From contig JAODAV010000022.1 in assembly GCA_025463605.1 (NCBI GenBank), forward strand, positions 1-64,000: a stretch of 64,000 bases of DNA, in the 5' to 3' direction. Below, one piece after another: positions 33,662-43,269 of this stretch. Under the pieces are notes generated by a model. The model made no database searches, was not told the DNA's origin, and saw only the letters and a list, made by a program, of their open reading frames with translations. The DNA comes from Rhodoglobus sp. GTDB taxonomy: Bacteria > Actinomycetota > Actinomycetes > Actinomycetales > Microbacteriaceae. The translations under genes and the position numbers were made by a program. Position 1 is the stretch's first letter, and each line of letters opens with the position of its first letter.

Positions 33662-34768
33662 CTACACGACCGGTAACAACGCCCGCGCCTGGTCATAGGG
33701 CATACCCGCGGCGACCAGCAAGTCGACAACGAGCGGCCGCACGAGCACCACGATGAGGGTCTCCCGCAAAGCACCATCGGGCGCAATAGTCGCGGGGTCG
33801 AGCCGCCGCGCCAGATCCGCAAGAGCGGAACGGGAAGCACCCGCGATCGAACGATCATCGAGTTCCCGTCCGAGCAGCGAAATGCCGTTCGCCAGCTCCC
33901 CCATGAGCGCCGCCAACTCGGGATGCGGCTCCCCGTCACCCGTCACCACCGCGATGCGGCGGGTGATCGTGCGCAAGTGGCGGGAAGCCAGATCGGCACC
34001 GCCGAGCACCCGTTCCTGAACCCGCAACTCGGGCAGCTGCCGGCGCAACCACGGGGAAAGACGCGCGATCGCCATCGCCGAGTCGAGAGACGTACGCCAG
34101 TCGTCCACAAGAGTCTGGGTGCGACGCAGCCGGTCCAGCGCCAGCTCCGCAGCCGGCTGATTGCCGTGCGAGAGCGCCTCGACGGCTCCCTCGAGGGCTT
34201 CGCCGAATACGGAGAACAGCAGCCGAGCATCCCGAGCCGCCGCACGCCGCGGGTCACGCGGAATCAGCGCCGTCACCAGCAGCGCCATCACACCCGCGAC
34301 GACCGCGTCGATACTGCGGGTGAAGGCAGCATCCGTGGGGCCCGGAACGATCACCACAATCGCCGATTGCACCGCCGCCGCAATCGCGAACGCCGGGTTG
34401 GGTGAGAAAGCCCGCGCCACGACAAGCGTCACGAACAGCACGAGCGCGACCTGCCACACCCCCTTGCCGATGAACAGCACGATGAACTCGCTGAGCGCGA
34501 TGCCGATCGTCACACCAAGCGCAGTGTCGAGCACGCGACGCGGGCGAGCGTCGCGCGTGATACCGAGAGCGGTGATCGTTACCGCGACTGCGATGAACGG
34601 CGTCGGATGCCCGAGTACATAGTGAGCGATCGAGTACGAGGCGATCGCCGCGATCGTGATCTGCAGCGCGGCCGGCAGCGACTCCGCGGCACGACGCCAG
34701 GCGGACCTCAACTGCGCCCGCACCTGCACCCTGCGCGCGAGACGGCGGAGCGGCGCGGAATCGGTCAC
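33662..34768 (-). CDS. FUSC/aromatic-acid-exporter-like membrane protein
   Basis: 368 aa. An N-terminal set of about six hydrophobic helices (ALQITIAAIASYSIAHYVLG, TPFIAVAVTITALGITR, ALGVTIGIALSEFIVLFIG, QVALVLFVTLVVARAFSP, AFAIAAAVQSAIVVIVPG) precedes a cytoplasmic helical domain. RPRRVLDTALGVTIG is the FUSC/ArAE signature region. Probably effluxes organic acids or amphiphiles; substrate unknown. GTG start; 21 bases downstream of ygfZ on the same strand. Confidence 0.8.
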   Translation of the reverse strand: MTDSAPLRRLARRVQVRAQLRSAWRRAAESLPAALQITIAAIASYSIAHYVLGHPTPFIAVAVTITALGITRDARPRRVLDTALGVTIGIALSEFIVLFIGKGVWQVALVLFVTLVVARAFSPNPAFAIAAAVQSAIVVIVPGPTDAAFTRSIDAVVAGVMALLVTALIPRDPRRAAARDARLLFSVFGEALEGAVEALSHGNQPAAELALDRLRRTQTLVDDWRTSLDSAMAIARLSPWLRRQLPELRVQERVLGGADLASRHLRTITRRIAVVTGDGEPHPELAALMGELANGISLLGRELDDRSIAGASRSALADLARRLDPATIAPDGALRETLIVVLVRPLVVDLLVAAGMPYDQARALLPVV

Positions 34769-34789
34769 GAGCGCGCAGTCATGGCGCGG

Positions 34790-35998
34790 CTACGACGCGT
34801 GCGGTCGAGTGACGGCCCCGAGCCGCGGAAGGCGGGGGACGTTGGCCTCGGCGCCCGCATCCGTTGGCACGATGACCTCCTGTGCGGCTGCAACGCGCAC
34901 CCCGTCCGCGAGCACGACCAGGTCGAGGGCCGGATCGACGTTGCGCTTGATCACTGCGAGCGCGATCGGACCGAGCTCGTGGTGGAGCGCAGAGGATGTC
35001 ACCCGCCCCACGACTGTGTCGGGCGTGGCGGGAGGTGGGGTGAGGGTGCTGTCGGGCGCGACGGCGGGAGGCGGGGTAAGGGAGCTGTCGGACGCGACGT
35101 GGGCATCGGTCGACCCGGGCAGCAACACCTCAGCACCAGCCCCCGGAACGACACCCTCAGAACCGTCGAGGTGCAGCATCACGAGGCGCCGCGGCGGATG
35201 CCCGAGGTTGTGAACCTTCGCGACCGTCTCCTGCCCCCGGTAGCAGCCCTTACTGAGATGAACGGCGGAACGCAACCAGTCCAGCTCATGCGGAATCGAC
35301 TTCTCATCGACCTCGGTCGCCAGGCGCGGGCGCCACGCCGCGATACGCAGTGCCTCGAGTGCGAGCGTCCCGGCAGCGGAAAGCGCGCCGAGGTCGGCTT
35401 CGCGGGGCACGAGCGCCTCGCGATAAGTCCACGGCGCGGACGGGTGGGATGCGGCGTACTGGTGCCCACCCGCAACGACCTCGTTCCACGGGTCCACCCA
35501 CACAAGCGGGACTCCATTGGGCGCGGCCGCCGGAACGTCGAGCCCGAGCGTACCGACGGTCGCGAAGTCGGCCGAGCGATCGGCGACCTCGACACGAAGC
35601 ATGAATCGCATGCGGTCCAGCCATGCCGCGAGCGCCTCACCCTCTGCCCCGTCAACCAGCAGCCACGTCGTCACCCCGTCGTCGATGACGCGCATCGCGT
35701 GCTCAAGTCGTCCGGTGGGGTCGAGAAGCAACGTCTCAGCGGAGTCACCCGGCTGGAGCGCGGTCAGCGCTTGCGAGGTGAGTGAGTCGAGCCAGGTCAG
35801 CCGGTCCGGTCCGGTGACCGTGATGACGGCGCGATCGGAGAGATCGACAACGGCCTCGCCGGCCTCGAGGGCCTTCTGCTCACCGAGGGGGTTGCCGTAG
35901 TGGAGGGGCGGGTCGCCAACGGCACCGGGGCGCGCCGCGAAGGACGCGGGGCCAGAACGGGAGGCGTGCCCACCAGCAGGGACAGATTTACTCGACAC
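34790..35998 (-). CDS. ygfZ: YgfZ/GcvT-type folate-binding protein
   Basis: 402 aa. The family signature KGCYRGQE is present in LSKGCYRGQETVAKVHNLG, with the GcvT-like fold upstream (VTGPDRLTWLDSLTSQAL). YgfZ proteins use folate to support iron-sulfur cluster maintenance. Start GTG at 35998 with GGAAGG; it overlaps the end of the nitrobindin-like gene. A 12-residue tandem repeat, (DSSLTPPPAVAP)(DSTLTPPPATPD), interrupts the C-terminal barrel, encoded by a 36-base duplication at 35027-35098. Confidence 0.87.
   Translation of the reverse strand: MSSKSVPAGGHASRSGPASFAARPGAVGDPPLHYGNPLGEQKALEAGEAVVDLSDRAVITVTGPDRLTWLDSLTSQALTALQPGDSAETLLLDPTGRLEHAMRVIDDGVTTWLLVDGAEGEALAAWLDRMRFMLRVEVADRSADFATVGTLGLDVPAAAPNGVPLVWVDPWNEVVAGGHQYAASHPSAPWTYREALVPREADLGALSAAGTLALEALRIAAWRPRLATEVDEKSIPHELDWLRSAVHLSKGCYRGQETVAKVHNLGHPPRRLVMLHLDGSEGVVPGAGAEVLLPGSTDAHVASDSSLTPPPAVAPDSTLTPPPATPDTVVGRVTSSALHHELGPIALAVIKRNVDPALDLVVLADGVRVAAAQEVIVPTDAGAEANVPRLPRLGAVTRPHAS
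35027..35098. repeat. 36-bp tandem duplication inside ygfZ
   Basis: Two imperfect 36-base units, each beginning GGCGGGAGG, encode a 12-residue proline-rich repeat in a surface loop of the YgfZ protein. The length is a multiple of three, so the frame is kept. Confidence 0.7.
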
Positions 35999-36584
35999 GA
36001 GCGAGCCTTCCCGAAGCGTGAGTGCGCAGATCCTGCCCGAGCGCGGCGATGTCCCATGCCCACAGTAGGTGACCTTCGACGAGCCCGTAGATGCGCGTCG
36101 CTGCGGCGTACTCCTTGGCGGTCGCGGTGCGGAGCACAGCATCCGTCGCCAGATCGATACGCGCACCCTTCACCTGCCCGACGTAAAGCTCACTGACACC
36201 ACCCGGATGCACCAGCGAAACCTCGATGTCGAACGCGTCATCCGCGTTCCGGAGGGTTTCGACCGCGCGCGCCGTGGTGAAAGGCTGAACGCCGATACCC
36301 GGCAGCATCCCGGGACCGGGGTCGCCGTCGGCCGCGGGCCGGCTCAGCCGCCAGTACCCGGTCTCGGTCACATGGGGGGTGAGTTCGTCGTCGAGCAACC
36401 ATGTGTACGAGGTGTAGTTGAGGTGCGGCAGCCCGTCGTGGGTGAAGCTGAGGCGCTGCCCGAACTCGATGTTGCGGGTCTCGTCACCAACCAGATAGTT
36501 GACGACACCGGTGCCCTCCCACAGCCCGACGAGCCACGAGAGCGGCACCAGTTCGGCGGGAACGTTGGCGTCCAGCTCGATCAT
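35988..36584 (-). CDS. FABP-family (nitrobindin-like) heme-binding protein
   Basis: 198 aa beta-barrel. The GxWxGxG motif is present as GLWEGTG near residue 21, and SFTHDGLPHLNYTSYTWLL follows; the C-terminal VEGHLLWAWDIAALGQDL carries the likely proximal His. Actinobacterial nitrobindins bind ferric heme and handle peroxynitrite. Overlaps ygfZ at the 3-prime end, suggesting co-expression. Annotated in many genomes simply as FABP family. Confidence 0.85.
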   Translation of the reverse strand: MIELDANVPAELVPLSWLVGLWEGTGVVNYLVGDETRNIEFGQRLSFTHDGLPHLNYTSYTWLLDDELTPHVTETGYWRLSRPAADGDPGPGMLPGIGVQPFTTARAVETLRNADDAFDIEVSLVHPGGVSELYVGQVKGARIDLATDAVLRTATAKEYAAATRIYGLVEGHLLWAWDIAALGQDLRTHASGRLARVE

Positions 36585-36626
36585 AGGAGTGCGCCTCCGG
36601 GGCTAGCTGCGAAACCGGCAGCGCGA

Positions 36627-36737
36627 CTAGCGCTGGCCGCGAAAGAGGTTGTAGAGCACGACGACCGAGACGAAGCCGATCGCGAGCGTCGCGAGGCCCA
36701 GGAGGCCGACGAAGAAGAGCTCAAGGGCGAGAAGCAT
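36627..36737 (-). CDS. Small single-pass membrane protein
   Basis: 36 aa: a hydrophobic helix of about 28 residues (LELFFVGLLGLATLAIGFVS) capped by a basic NLFRGQR tail, so N-out/C-in. No ribosome site better than a weak purine run. Small proteins like this are often missed; the membrane pattern and the basic tail make it credible. Function unknown. Confidence 0.5.
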   Translation of the reverse strand: MLLALELFFVGLLGLATLAIGFVSVVVLYNLFRGQR

Positions 36738-36787
36738 AGGGCCAAGCTTATCGGAGCCCGGCGAGCACGCTGCCGATGCCGCGGCGC

Positions 36788-37078
36788 CTATCGCAGCAGC
36801 GCGAGCAGCCCGGTGGCCAACCCGAGTATGACGATGGAGCCGCCGATGCTCGCCATGCCTCGAGTCACGAAGCCTTCGGTGCGGCGGGTGGCGAGCTGCA
36901 GGAGGAACGTGATGACGACTGCCCCCGCGAGCACGATCGGCAACCACGTGAAGTAGTCGTCACCGACGGTGGCGATGCCGACGACCACGGCCCCGGCCAC
37001 AGTGAGCAACCACACGAGGATCACGCTCAACGCCCGCGCGCGCGGCGTGAGCGGCGCGAGGGCGACAGCACCGGTCAT
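36788..37078 (-). CDS. Predicted membrane protein, three hydrophobic segments
   Basis: 96 aa with three helices (ALSVILVWLLTVAGAVVVGI, YFTWLPIVLAGAVVITFLLQL, SIGGSIVILGLATGLLALLR). No motif. Divergent from the glnR-type gene. Conserved position next to glnR in related genomes is likely but not verifiable here. Confidence 0.7.
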   Translation of the reverse strand: MTGAVALAPLTPRARALSVILVWLLTVAGAVVVGIATVGDDYFTWLPIVLAGAVVITFLLQLATRRTEGFVTRGMASIGGSIVILGLATGLLALLR

Positions 37079-37130
37079 ATAGCGAGCTTATGGGCTGGCT
37101 TAGACTGTCTCCACGCACTTTGGAGGACAT

Positions 37131-37823
37131 GTGGCGCAGCTGTTGATCCTGACCTCTGCGGTCGACACTGAGGTCTTTCCCGCTTTGGGGCTTTTGAGCC
37201 ACACCACAAAGCAGATTCCTGCGTCCCCGGCGTCACTCATTTCGGCCCCCACGTGCGACCTCATCTTCGTGGATGCCCGTCAGGATCTGGCCGCGGCGAA
37301 GTCGCTGTGCAAGATCCTCACGACGACGGGTGTGACGGTTCCGCTCATCCTCATCCTCACCGAGGGCGGCCTCACTGCGGTGTCCGCCGACTGGGGCGTG
37401 GATGACGTGATCCTCGTGTCGGCGGGTCCGGCCGAAGCGGATGCGCGCATCCGGCTCGCGCTCGGCCGTCAGGCACTCGATAGCTCGAGCAACAAGATCC
37501 AAGCCTCGGGCGTCGTAATCGACGAAGCGTCGTATTCGGCGAAGGTGCACGGCAAACCGCTCGACCTCACGTTCAAGGAGTTCGAGCTGCTGCGCTTTCT
37601 CGCGACCCACCCGTCGCGCGTCTTCACCCGTGAGCAACTACTGAGCGAGGTCTGGGGGTACGACTACTTCGGCGGAACCCGCACCGTCGACGTGCACGTG
37701 CGCCGCTTGCGCGCGAAACTCGGCGACCTCGAGTCGCTTATCGGCACGGTGCGCAACGTCGGCTACCGCTTCAACGTGTACGACGACGACGTCGAGCGCG
37801 TCAACTCTCCCGCCGTCGGCTAG
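37131..37823 (+). CDS. glnR: GlnR-type orphan response regulator (OmpR family)
   Basis: 230 aa. The N-terminal receiver-like domain keeps an Asp at about 48 (LIFVDARQD) but lacks the acidic pair and the C-terminal Lys of true phospho-receivers, as in GlnR. The C-terminal winged helix ([34 protein letters not shown]) is intact. GlnR controls nitrogen assimilation without a partner kinase. GGAGG lies five bases before the GTG. It precedes mshD, the order also found in mycobacteria, which supports the name. Confidence 0.8.
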   Translation: MAQLLILTSAVDTEVFPALGLLSHTTKQIPASPASLISAPTCDLIFVDARQDLAAAKSLCKILTTTGVTVPLILILTEGGLTAVSADWGVDDVILVSAGPAEADARIRLALGRQALDSSSNKIQASGVVIDEASYSAKVHGKPLDLTFKEFELLRFLATHPSRVFTREQLLSEVWGYDYFGGTRTVDVHVRRLRAKLGDLESLIGTVRNVGYRFNVYDDDVERVNSPAVG

Positions 37824-37867
37824 AGCGCGCCACGGCTGTCAGCATCTGGCCTGCCTAGGATTCACTC

Positions 37868-38689
37868 ATGGATGCCGGGCTCAGCGACCTCATCGAGCGA
37901 GCTCGCGCGTTCGACGGCACTCCCCCCTTCTCCGACGGTGCACTCGTCGAGCTCGAGCGAGGAGAACGGCAGCTGGTCCGGCTCGAGGATGCGACGGCGC
38001 TCGCGACCGACACGTCCGCCGAATTCGTCGTCGATCCGGATGCCCGCCGCCGCGGCCAGGGCACGCGCATGCTCGAACTTCTCACGTCGCGATCACGCGG
38101 TGAAGAACCGCGGGAGAAATTGTTCTGGGCGCACGGCAACCACCCCGCCGCACGTGCTCTCGCCCGCAGCCACGGGCTGGAGCCCGTGCGCGAGTTGCTG
38201 CAGCTGCGGGCGCCGGTGCAAGAAATTTCGGAGAGTGCCTTAGCGAGCGCGAGCACCACAGTGAGCGCGTTCCGGGTCGGCACGGACGAAGACGCCTGGC
38301 TCGAGCTCAACGCACGTGCGTTCGCGCAGCATCCGGAGCAGGGTGCGGTCACGCGCGAAGACCTCGAGACGCTGATGGCTGAGCCGTGGTTCCACGCCGA
38401 CGACTTCCTGATGTTGTGGGAGGGCAATGACCTGGTCGGCTACAGCTGGCTCAAGATCGACGGAGCCACGGGCGAGTTCTACGTGGTCGGAGTCCACCCC
38501 GACCGACAGGGTGCGGGGCTGGGCCGCCGCCTCGTGGAGGCAGGGCTGGCGCGCTTGGCGGAGGAAGGCATCCGGGAATCCCTCCTCTATGTCGAGGCCG
38601 AGAATGCACCCGCGTTGAGGCTCTACCGGTCGTTCGGGTTCCGCGAGCACTCGATCGACGTGCAGTACCGGTGGCGCCTGCCCCAGTAA
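37868..38689 (+). CDS. mshD: Mycothiol synthase (tandem GNAT acetyltransferase)
   Basis: 273 aa, two GNAT domains. The N-terminal one has DPDARRRGQGTRMLE; the active C-terminal one has VGVHPDRQGAGLGRRLVEAG with the acetyl-CoA Q/RxxGxG/A loop, and ENAPALRLYRSFGF. It acetylates Cys-GlcN-Ins, the last step of mycothiol, the main actinobacterial thiol. Follows glnR by 44 bases. Confidence 0.9.
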   Translation: MDAGLSDLIERARAFDGTPPFSDGALVELERGERQLVRLEDATALATDTSAEFVVDPDARRRGQGTRMLELLTSRSRGEEPREKLFWAHGNHPAARALARSHGLEPVRELLQLRAPVQEISESALASASTTVSAFRVGTDEDAWLELNARAFAQHPEQGAVTREDLETLMAEPWFHADDFLMLWEGNDLVGYSWLKIDGATGEFYVVGVHPDRQGAGLGRRLVEAGLARLAEEGIRESLLYVEAENAPALRLYRSFGFREHSIDVQYRWRLPQ

Positions 38690-38740
38690 AGGGGATGGCC
38701 AGTTAATCTGCAGTTCATCACTCAGTGGCAGGATGAACTA

Positions 38741-40918
38741 ATGGAAAGCCAGAGTCTCGCCGACACGGGAGCCGCCACCGACTCCCTCGACGAGTACGAC
38801 CTCGAGGAGTCGTCGAGCGTCGACGACGGAACACTCGCACCCGATCGCTATCTCGACCGCGAACTGAGCTGGCTCGCGTTCAACCAGCGCGTGATCGAAC
38901 TCGCCGAAGACGAGTCGCTGCCCCTGCTGGAGCGCGCGAACTTCCTGGCGATCTTCGCGAGCAACCTCGACGAGTTCTTCATGGTGCGCGTTGCCGGCCT
39001 CAAGCGCCGCATCGCGACCGGTCTTGCAGTCCCCACCAACATCGGCACCGCCCCCACGGATGTGCTCGCCGACGTGAGCGCGAAAGCGCACGAACTGCAG
39101 GAGCGGCATGCGCTCGCGTTCCGCAACCGCGTCAAGCCGGCACTGGATGAGGCGGGCATCCACATCGAGACCTGGGCCGACCTCGGCGACGCGGATCGGG
39201 TGCGCATCGACGAGATCTTTTCCAGCCAGATCTTCCCCGTGCTCATGCCGCTCGCGGTCGACCCGGCGCATCCGTTCCCCTACATCTCGGGCCTCTCGCT
39301 CAACCTGTCGATTCGCGTGCGCAGCCCCAAGACCGGCAAGACCGAGTTCGCGCGCCTCAAAGTGCCGCCGATGCTGCCGCGGTTCGTGCAACTCCCCGAC
39401 GACCAGAGCGGTCTGCTTCGGTTCATCCCACTCGAAGACCTCATCTCCAACCACCTCGGCGACCTGTTCCCGGGCATGCAGATTCTCGAGCACCACGAGT
39501 TCCGGGTTACTCGCAACGAAGATGTGGAAGTCGACGAAGACGAGTCCGAGAACCTCATCCAGTCGCTCGAGAAGCAGATTCTCAACCGGCGTTTCGGCCC
39601 GCCCATCCGCCTCGAAATCACCGACGACATGGATGCCGTAACTCTCGGCCTGCTCATGAGCGAGCTCGACATCACCGAGCAGGAGGTGTACCGACTGCCC
39701 GCGCCGCTCGACCTCGGCGGGCTGTTCCAGCTGTACCGCATCGACCGGCCGTCGCTGAAGTACCCGCGCCACGTGCCCGCGACGAGCGTGGCACTTCTGC
39801 CGAGCGAACCGAATGCGGCGCCCGACATCTTCGCCTCGATCGCCAAACAGGACGTGCTTCTGCACCACCCGTACGAATCGTTCTCGACGAGTGTGCAGGC
39901 ATTCCTCGAGCAGGCCGCCGCCGACCCCAATGTGCTCGCCATCAAGCAGACCCTCTACCGCACGAGCGGCGACAGCCCCATCGTCGAGGCCCTGATCGAC
40001 GCGGCGGAGTCGGGCAAGTCGGTGCTCGCGCTCGTGGAGATCAAAGCACGCTTCGACGAGACCGCGAACATCAGCTGGGCGCGCAAGCTCGAGAAGGCCG
40101 GAGTCCACGTCGTCTACGGGATGGTGGGGCTCAAGACCCACTGCAAGCTCGCGCTCGTCGTGCGCCAGGAGGGCGGGGTGCTGCGGCACTACAGCCACAT
40201 CGGCACGGGCAACTACAACCCCAAGACGAGTCGCATCTACGAAGACCTCGGGCTGCTGACCGCTGACGACCAGGTCGGCAAAGACCTCACGAGACTCTTC
40301 AACGAACTGTCGGGCTACGCGATCGAGAAGAAGTTCAAGCGGCTGCTCGTGGCTCCGCTGCACTTGCGCAAGGGACTGCTCAAGCGCATCAGCACCGAGA
40401 CCGAGAACGCGAAGCGGGGCCTGCCGTCGGGCATCCGGATCAAAGTCAACTCGATAGTCGACGAGGCGATCATCGACGCGCTGTACCGAGCGAGCAACGC
40501 GGGCGTTCCCGTCGATCTGGTGGTTCGCGGCATCTGCTCGGTCAGGCCGGGCGTGGAAGGCCTGAGCGAGAACATCCGGGTGCGGTCGGTTCTCGGCCGG
40601 TACCTCGAGCACGCGCGGATCTTCTCGTTCCACAATGACGGCGACCCGCAGGTCTACATCGGCAGCTCAGACATGATGCACCGCAACCTCGACCGCAGGG
40701 TCGAGGCCCTCGTGCGCATCACCAGCCCGGACCACGTGGGGGAACTCGACTACATCATCGACCTTGCGATGTCGGATGAGACGAGTTCGTGGTGGCTGGA
40801 GCCGGATGGCTCGTGGACGCGCCACAACGTGGGTTCGCACGGCAAACCGCTTCAGGACCTGCAGAATGTGCTGATGGCCGAAATTTCGCAGAGGAAGCGC
40901 GTCGGGGTTCTGCGGTGA
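38741..40918 (+). CDS. ppk: Polyphosphate kinase 1
   Basis: 725 aa. Four-domain PPK1: N-terminal ([18 protein letters not shown]), head, and two phospholipase-D-like C-terminal domains. [20 protein letters not shown] contains the autophosphorylated His region, and [17 protein letters not shown] follows. It makes long-chain polyphosphate from ATP at the membrane. Located upstream of a MutT1-like gene and the pst operon, it ties polyphosphate storage to phosphate supply. Confidence 0.94.
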   Translation: MESQSLADTGAATDSLDEYDLEESSSVDDGTLAPDRYLDRELSWLAFNQRVIELAEDESLPLLERANFLAIFASNLDEFFMVRVAGLKRRIATGLAVPTNIGTAPTDVLADVSAKAHELQERHALAFRNRVKPALDEAGIHIETWADLGDADRVRIDEIFSSQIFPVLMPLAVDPAHPFPYISGLSLNLSIRVRSPKTGKTEFARLKVPPMLPRFVQLPDDQSGLLRFIPLEDLISNHLGDLFPGMQILEHHEFRVTRNEDVEVDEDESENLIQSLEKQILNRRFGPPIRLEITDDMDAVTLGLLMSELDITEQEVYRLPAPLDLGGLFQLYRIDRPSLKYPRHVPATSVALLPSEPNAAPDIFASIAKQDVLLHHPYESFSTSVQAFLEQAAADPNVLAIKQTLYRTSGDSPIVEALIDAAESGKSVLALVEIKARFDETANISWARKLEKAGVHVVYGMVGLKTHCKLALVVRQEGGVLRHYSHIGTGNYNPKTSRIYEDLGLLTADDQVGKDLTRLFNELSGYAIEKKFKRLLVAPLHLRKGLLKRISTETENAKRGLPSGIRIKVNSIVDEAIIDALYRASNAGVPVDLVVRGICSVRPGVEGLSENIRVRSVLGRYLEHARIFSFHNDGDPQVYIGSSDMMHRNLDRRVEALVRITSPDHVGELDYIIDLAMSDETSSWWLEPDGSWTRHNVGSHGKPLQDLQNVLMAEISQRKRVGVLR

Positions 40919-41862
40919 CGGGCCCGACGGCCTCGGGTGCGGTGCTTGCTGCCGGCGCCGTCTGCTGGCGCATCGTCGACGGCAAGCCGCGCATCCTGGT
41001 GGTGCATCGCGAGGCGCGGGCGGACGTGTCACTGCCGAAGGGCAAAGTGGACCCGGGCGAGACGCTGCCGGAGACCGCTGTGCGGGAGATTCGCGAGGAG
41101 ACGGGGCTGACGATCACGCTCGGCGCCCCGCTCGGCACCGTCGAGTACACGCTTCCGGGTGGACGCGACAAGACCGTGTACTACTGGTCGGCGGAGGTCG
41201 ACGACCACTCCCTCGAACTCGCGAAGTTCACCCCGAACGGCGAGATCTCGGGCCTCGAATGGCTGCCGCTGGCTCGGGCGCGCAAGAAGCTCACCTACCC
41301 GCACGATCTGGATGTGGTGGAGCGTTTCGCCGAACTTCTCAATGCGGGCCGCGCGCGTACGTTCGCGATCATCGCGGTACGGCACGGCAAGGCCGTTGCG
41401 CCGCAAGCCTGGGACGGGCCGGACTCCACCCGCCCGCTCATGCACCGCGGAACAGCCCAGGCCGTCTCGATCGCGCCGGGTATCGCGGCGTTCGGGCCGG
41501 AGAAGATCGTCAGCAGCACGGCCACCCGATGCATCGCGACGGTCGAGCCGCTGTCGCGCCTGCTGGGACTGCCGATCAAGACGACCCCCGACATCAGTCA
41601 GGATGCCTACGAGTACGGCCAGTCCGAAGTGCCGGACGTCGTGGCGCGGCGGCTGAAGAAGAAACGCGGCGCGGTGCTGTGCAGCCACGGTCCCGTGCTC
41701 CCGCTCATCATCGAGCAGCTGGGGGTGCACACCGACACCCCACCGGATGCCGCGCTGCGCAGGGCAGCGTCGCTCGGCACGGGAGACTTCACAGTGGTGC
41801 ACGTATCGAGGGAGCATCCGAAGAGCGGCATCGTGGCCGTTGAGACGCACAGCCCGGCGTGA
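40915..41862 (+). CDS. MutT1-like Nudix hydrolase with C-terminal histidine phosphatase domain
   Basis: 315 aa. Nudix box [20 protein letters not shown] is followed by TGL; a second domain has the RHG motif ([10 protein letters not shown]) and a distal His in CSHGPVLPL. This two-domain plan matches mycobacterial MutT1, which removes 8-oxo-dGTP and diadenosine polyphosphates. The GTG start overlaps the ppk stop (GTGA), so the two are coupled; Ap5/6A turnover next to polyphosphate kinase is a sensible pairing. Confidence 0.88.
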   Translation: MTGPTASGAVLAAGAVCWRIVDGKPRILVVHREARADVSLPKGKVDPGETLPETAVREIREETGLTITLGAPLGTVEYTLPGGRDKTVYYWSAEVDDHSLELAKFTPNGEISGLEWLPLARARKKLTYPHDLDVVERFAELLNAGRARTFAIIAVRHGKAVAPQAWDGPDSTRPLMHRGTAQAVSIAPGIAAFGPEKIVSSTATRCIATVEPLSRLLGLPIKTTPDISQDAYEYGQSEVPDVVARRLKKKRGAVLCSHGPVLPLIIEQLGVHTDTPPDAALRRAASLGTGDFTVVHVSREHPKSGIVAVETHSPA

Positions 41863-41899
41863 ACCCGGGTGCAGCTTCCCCGCCTGAGTTTCTCTGTTC

Positions 41900-41917
41900 G
41901 TTAACCTCCCGTTCACC
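41900..41917. promoter_or_regulatory. PHO box upstream of pstS
   Basis: GTTAACC-tccc-GTTCACC: two 7-base units at an 11-base period, matching the PhoP/RegX3 consensus direct repeat. A third GTTAACC stands at 41934-41940. A -10-like TATCGT lies at 41949-41954. Expected target of RegX3 under phosphate limitation. Confidence 0.65.
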
Positions 41918-42007
41918 TTGAGGGCCGAGCGTGGTTAACCGCTGTGCCTATCGTCTTTGATTGGGCCGCACCGGCCCATCCTGTACATCACTTCCGGAAG
42001 GAACACT

Positions 42008-43111
42008 GTGAACGAAGTTCGTTCAAAATACGCGCGCCTTGGCACCATCGGTGCCATTGCAATCGCAGGTACCATCCTGCTCTCCTCGTGCGCAGCAAAC
42101 GAGGGCGGCACCGCCGAGACCGAGGCGCCCAGCGACCTCGCCGGCACGATCGACGGTGCGGGCTCGTCCGCGCAGGGCTCCGCCCAGGAAGCGTGGATCG
42201 CCGCGTTCCAGACCGCGAACCCCGATGTCACGATCAACTACGACCCCTCGGGCTCGGGTGCCGGTCGTGAGGCGTTCATCGCCGGCGGCGTTGCGTTCGC
42301 GGGTTCTGACTCCGCCCTCAAGCAGGAGGAGATCGACGGCGGTTTCGCTGGCTGCGTTGCGGACACGGGCTACGTGCAGGTTCCCGTGTACATCTCCCCG
42401 ATCGCCGTGATCTTCAACGTCGAGGGCGTCGACACGCTCAACCTCGACGCCGTGACGCTCGCCAAGATCTTCAAGGGCGAGATCACCAAGTGGGATGACC
42501 CGGCCATTGCCGCGCTCAACGAGGGCACCACGTTCCCGTCGGCCGACATCACCGCCGTTCACCGCTCGGATGACTCGGGCACGACCAAGAACTTCACGGA
42601 CTACCTCAACAAGGTCGCTCCGGAGATCTGGGACGCACCCGCTGCCGACCCGTTCCCCTACCAGGTCGGTGAGGCCGCACAGGGCACCTCGGGTGTTGTT
42701 GACGCCGTAACCAACGGCACCAACACGATCGGCTACGCCGACGCGTCGAAGGCCGGCGACCTCGGAGTTGCCGCCATCAAGGTCGGCGACGAGTTCGTGG
42801 ACTACACCGCCGAGGGAGCCGCGGCCGTCGTCGCGGAGTCGCCCGCTGGTGACACCGCTTCGGCCACCGACCTCTCGATCAAGATCGACCGCAGCACGAC
42901 CGACCCGAGCCACTACCCGCTCGTGCTCGTCAGCTACATCGACGCCTGCATCGAGTACACGGACGCTGAGCTCGGCCCGCTGGTGAAGGCATTCGTGAGC
43001 TACCTCGCGAGCGAAGAGGGCCAGGCCGAGGCCGCCGCTTCCGCTGGTGCAGCGCCGCTCTCCGCCGACCTCTCGGCGAAGGTGCTCACCGCCCTCGAGG
43101 CGATCAAGTAG
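42008..43111 (+). CDS. pstS: Phosphate ABC transporter substrate-binding lipoprotein PstS
   Basis: 367 aa. Lipobox LLSSC, then an acidic tether and the PBP-like phosphate fold: GAGSSAQGSAQEAW, NYDPSGSGAGREAFI and AVHRSDDSGTTKNFTDYL hold the phosphate-binding Ser/Thr/Arg residues. It captures phosphate outside the membrane for PstCAB. GTG start with GGAAGGA six bases upstream; the PHO box lies about 100 bases upstream. Confidence 0.95.
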   Translation: MNEVRSKYARLGTIGAIAIAGTILLSSCAANEGGTAETEAPSDLAGTIDGAGSSAQGSAQEAWIAAFQTANPDVTINYDPSGSGAGREAFIAGGVAFAGSDSALKQEEIDGGFAGCVADTGYVQVPVYISPIAVIFNVEGVDTLNLDAVTLAKIFKGEITKWDDPAIAALNEGTTFPSADITAVHRSDDSGTTKNFTDYLNKVAPEIWDAPAADPFPYQVGEAAQGTSGVVDAVTNGTNTIGYADASKAGDLGVAAIKVGDEFVDYTAEGAAAVVAESPAGDTASATDLSIKIDRSTTDPSHYPLVLVSYIDACIEYTDAELGPLVKAFVSYLASEEGQAEAAASAGAAPLSADLSAKVLTALEAIK

Positions 43112-43137
43112 TAGCCGGTCAACTGACCGGGTAGCAC

Positions 43138-43187
43138 CTGTCGGGCTGCGGCTCGCGTGCATTGCACGCAGAGTCGCAGCCCGACAG
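43138..43187. terminator. Long hairpin between pstS and pstC
   Basis: CTGTCGGGCTGCG pairs with CGCAGCCCGACAG; inside, GCGTGCA pairs with TGCACGC. A strong stem of about 50 bases with no U-tract. Likely an attenuator or mRNA 3-prime stabiliser giving more PstS than PstCAB. Confidence 0.6.
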
Positions 43188-43269
43188 ACTTGAGCGACAC
43201 GACCGTCACGCTCTCCCCCAAGAACTTCGCAAGCCACTCCCCACCCGCAGGTCTCGCAGGAAGACAGGA

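Noticed and set aside
38738-40633. 631-aa minus-strand open frame
   Set aside because: Antisense shadow of ppk, which has all PPK1 motifs.
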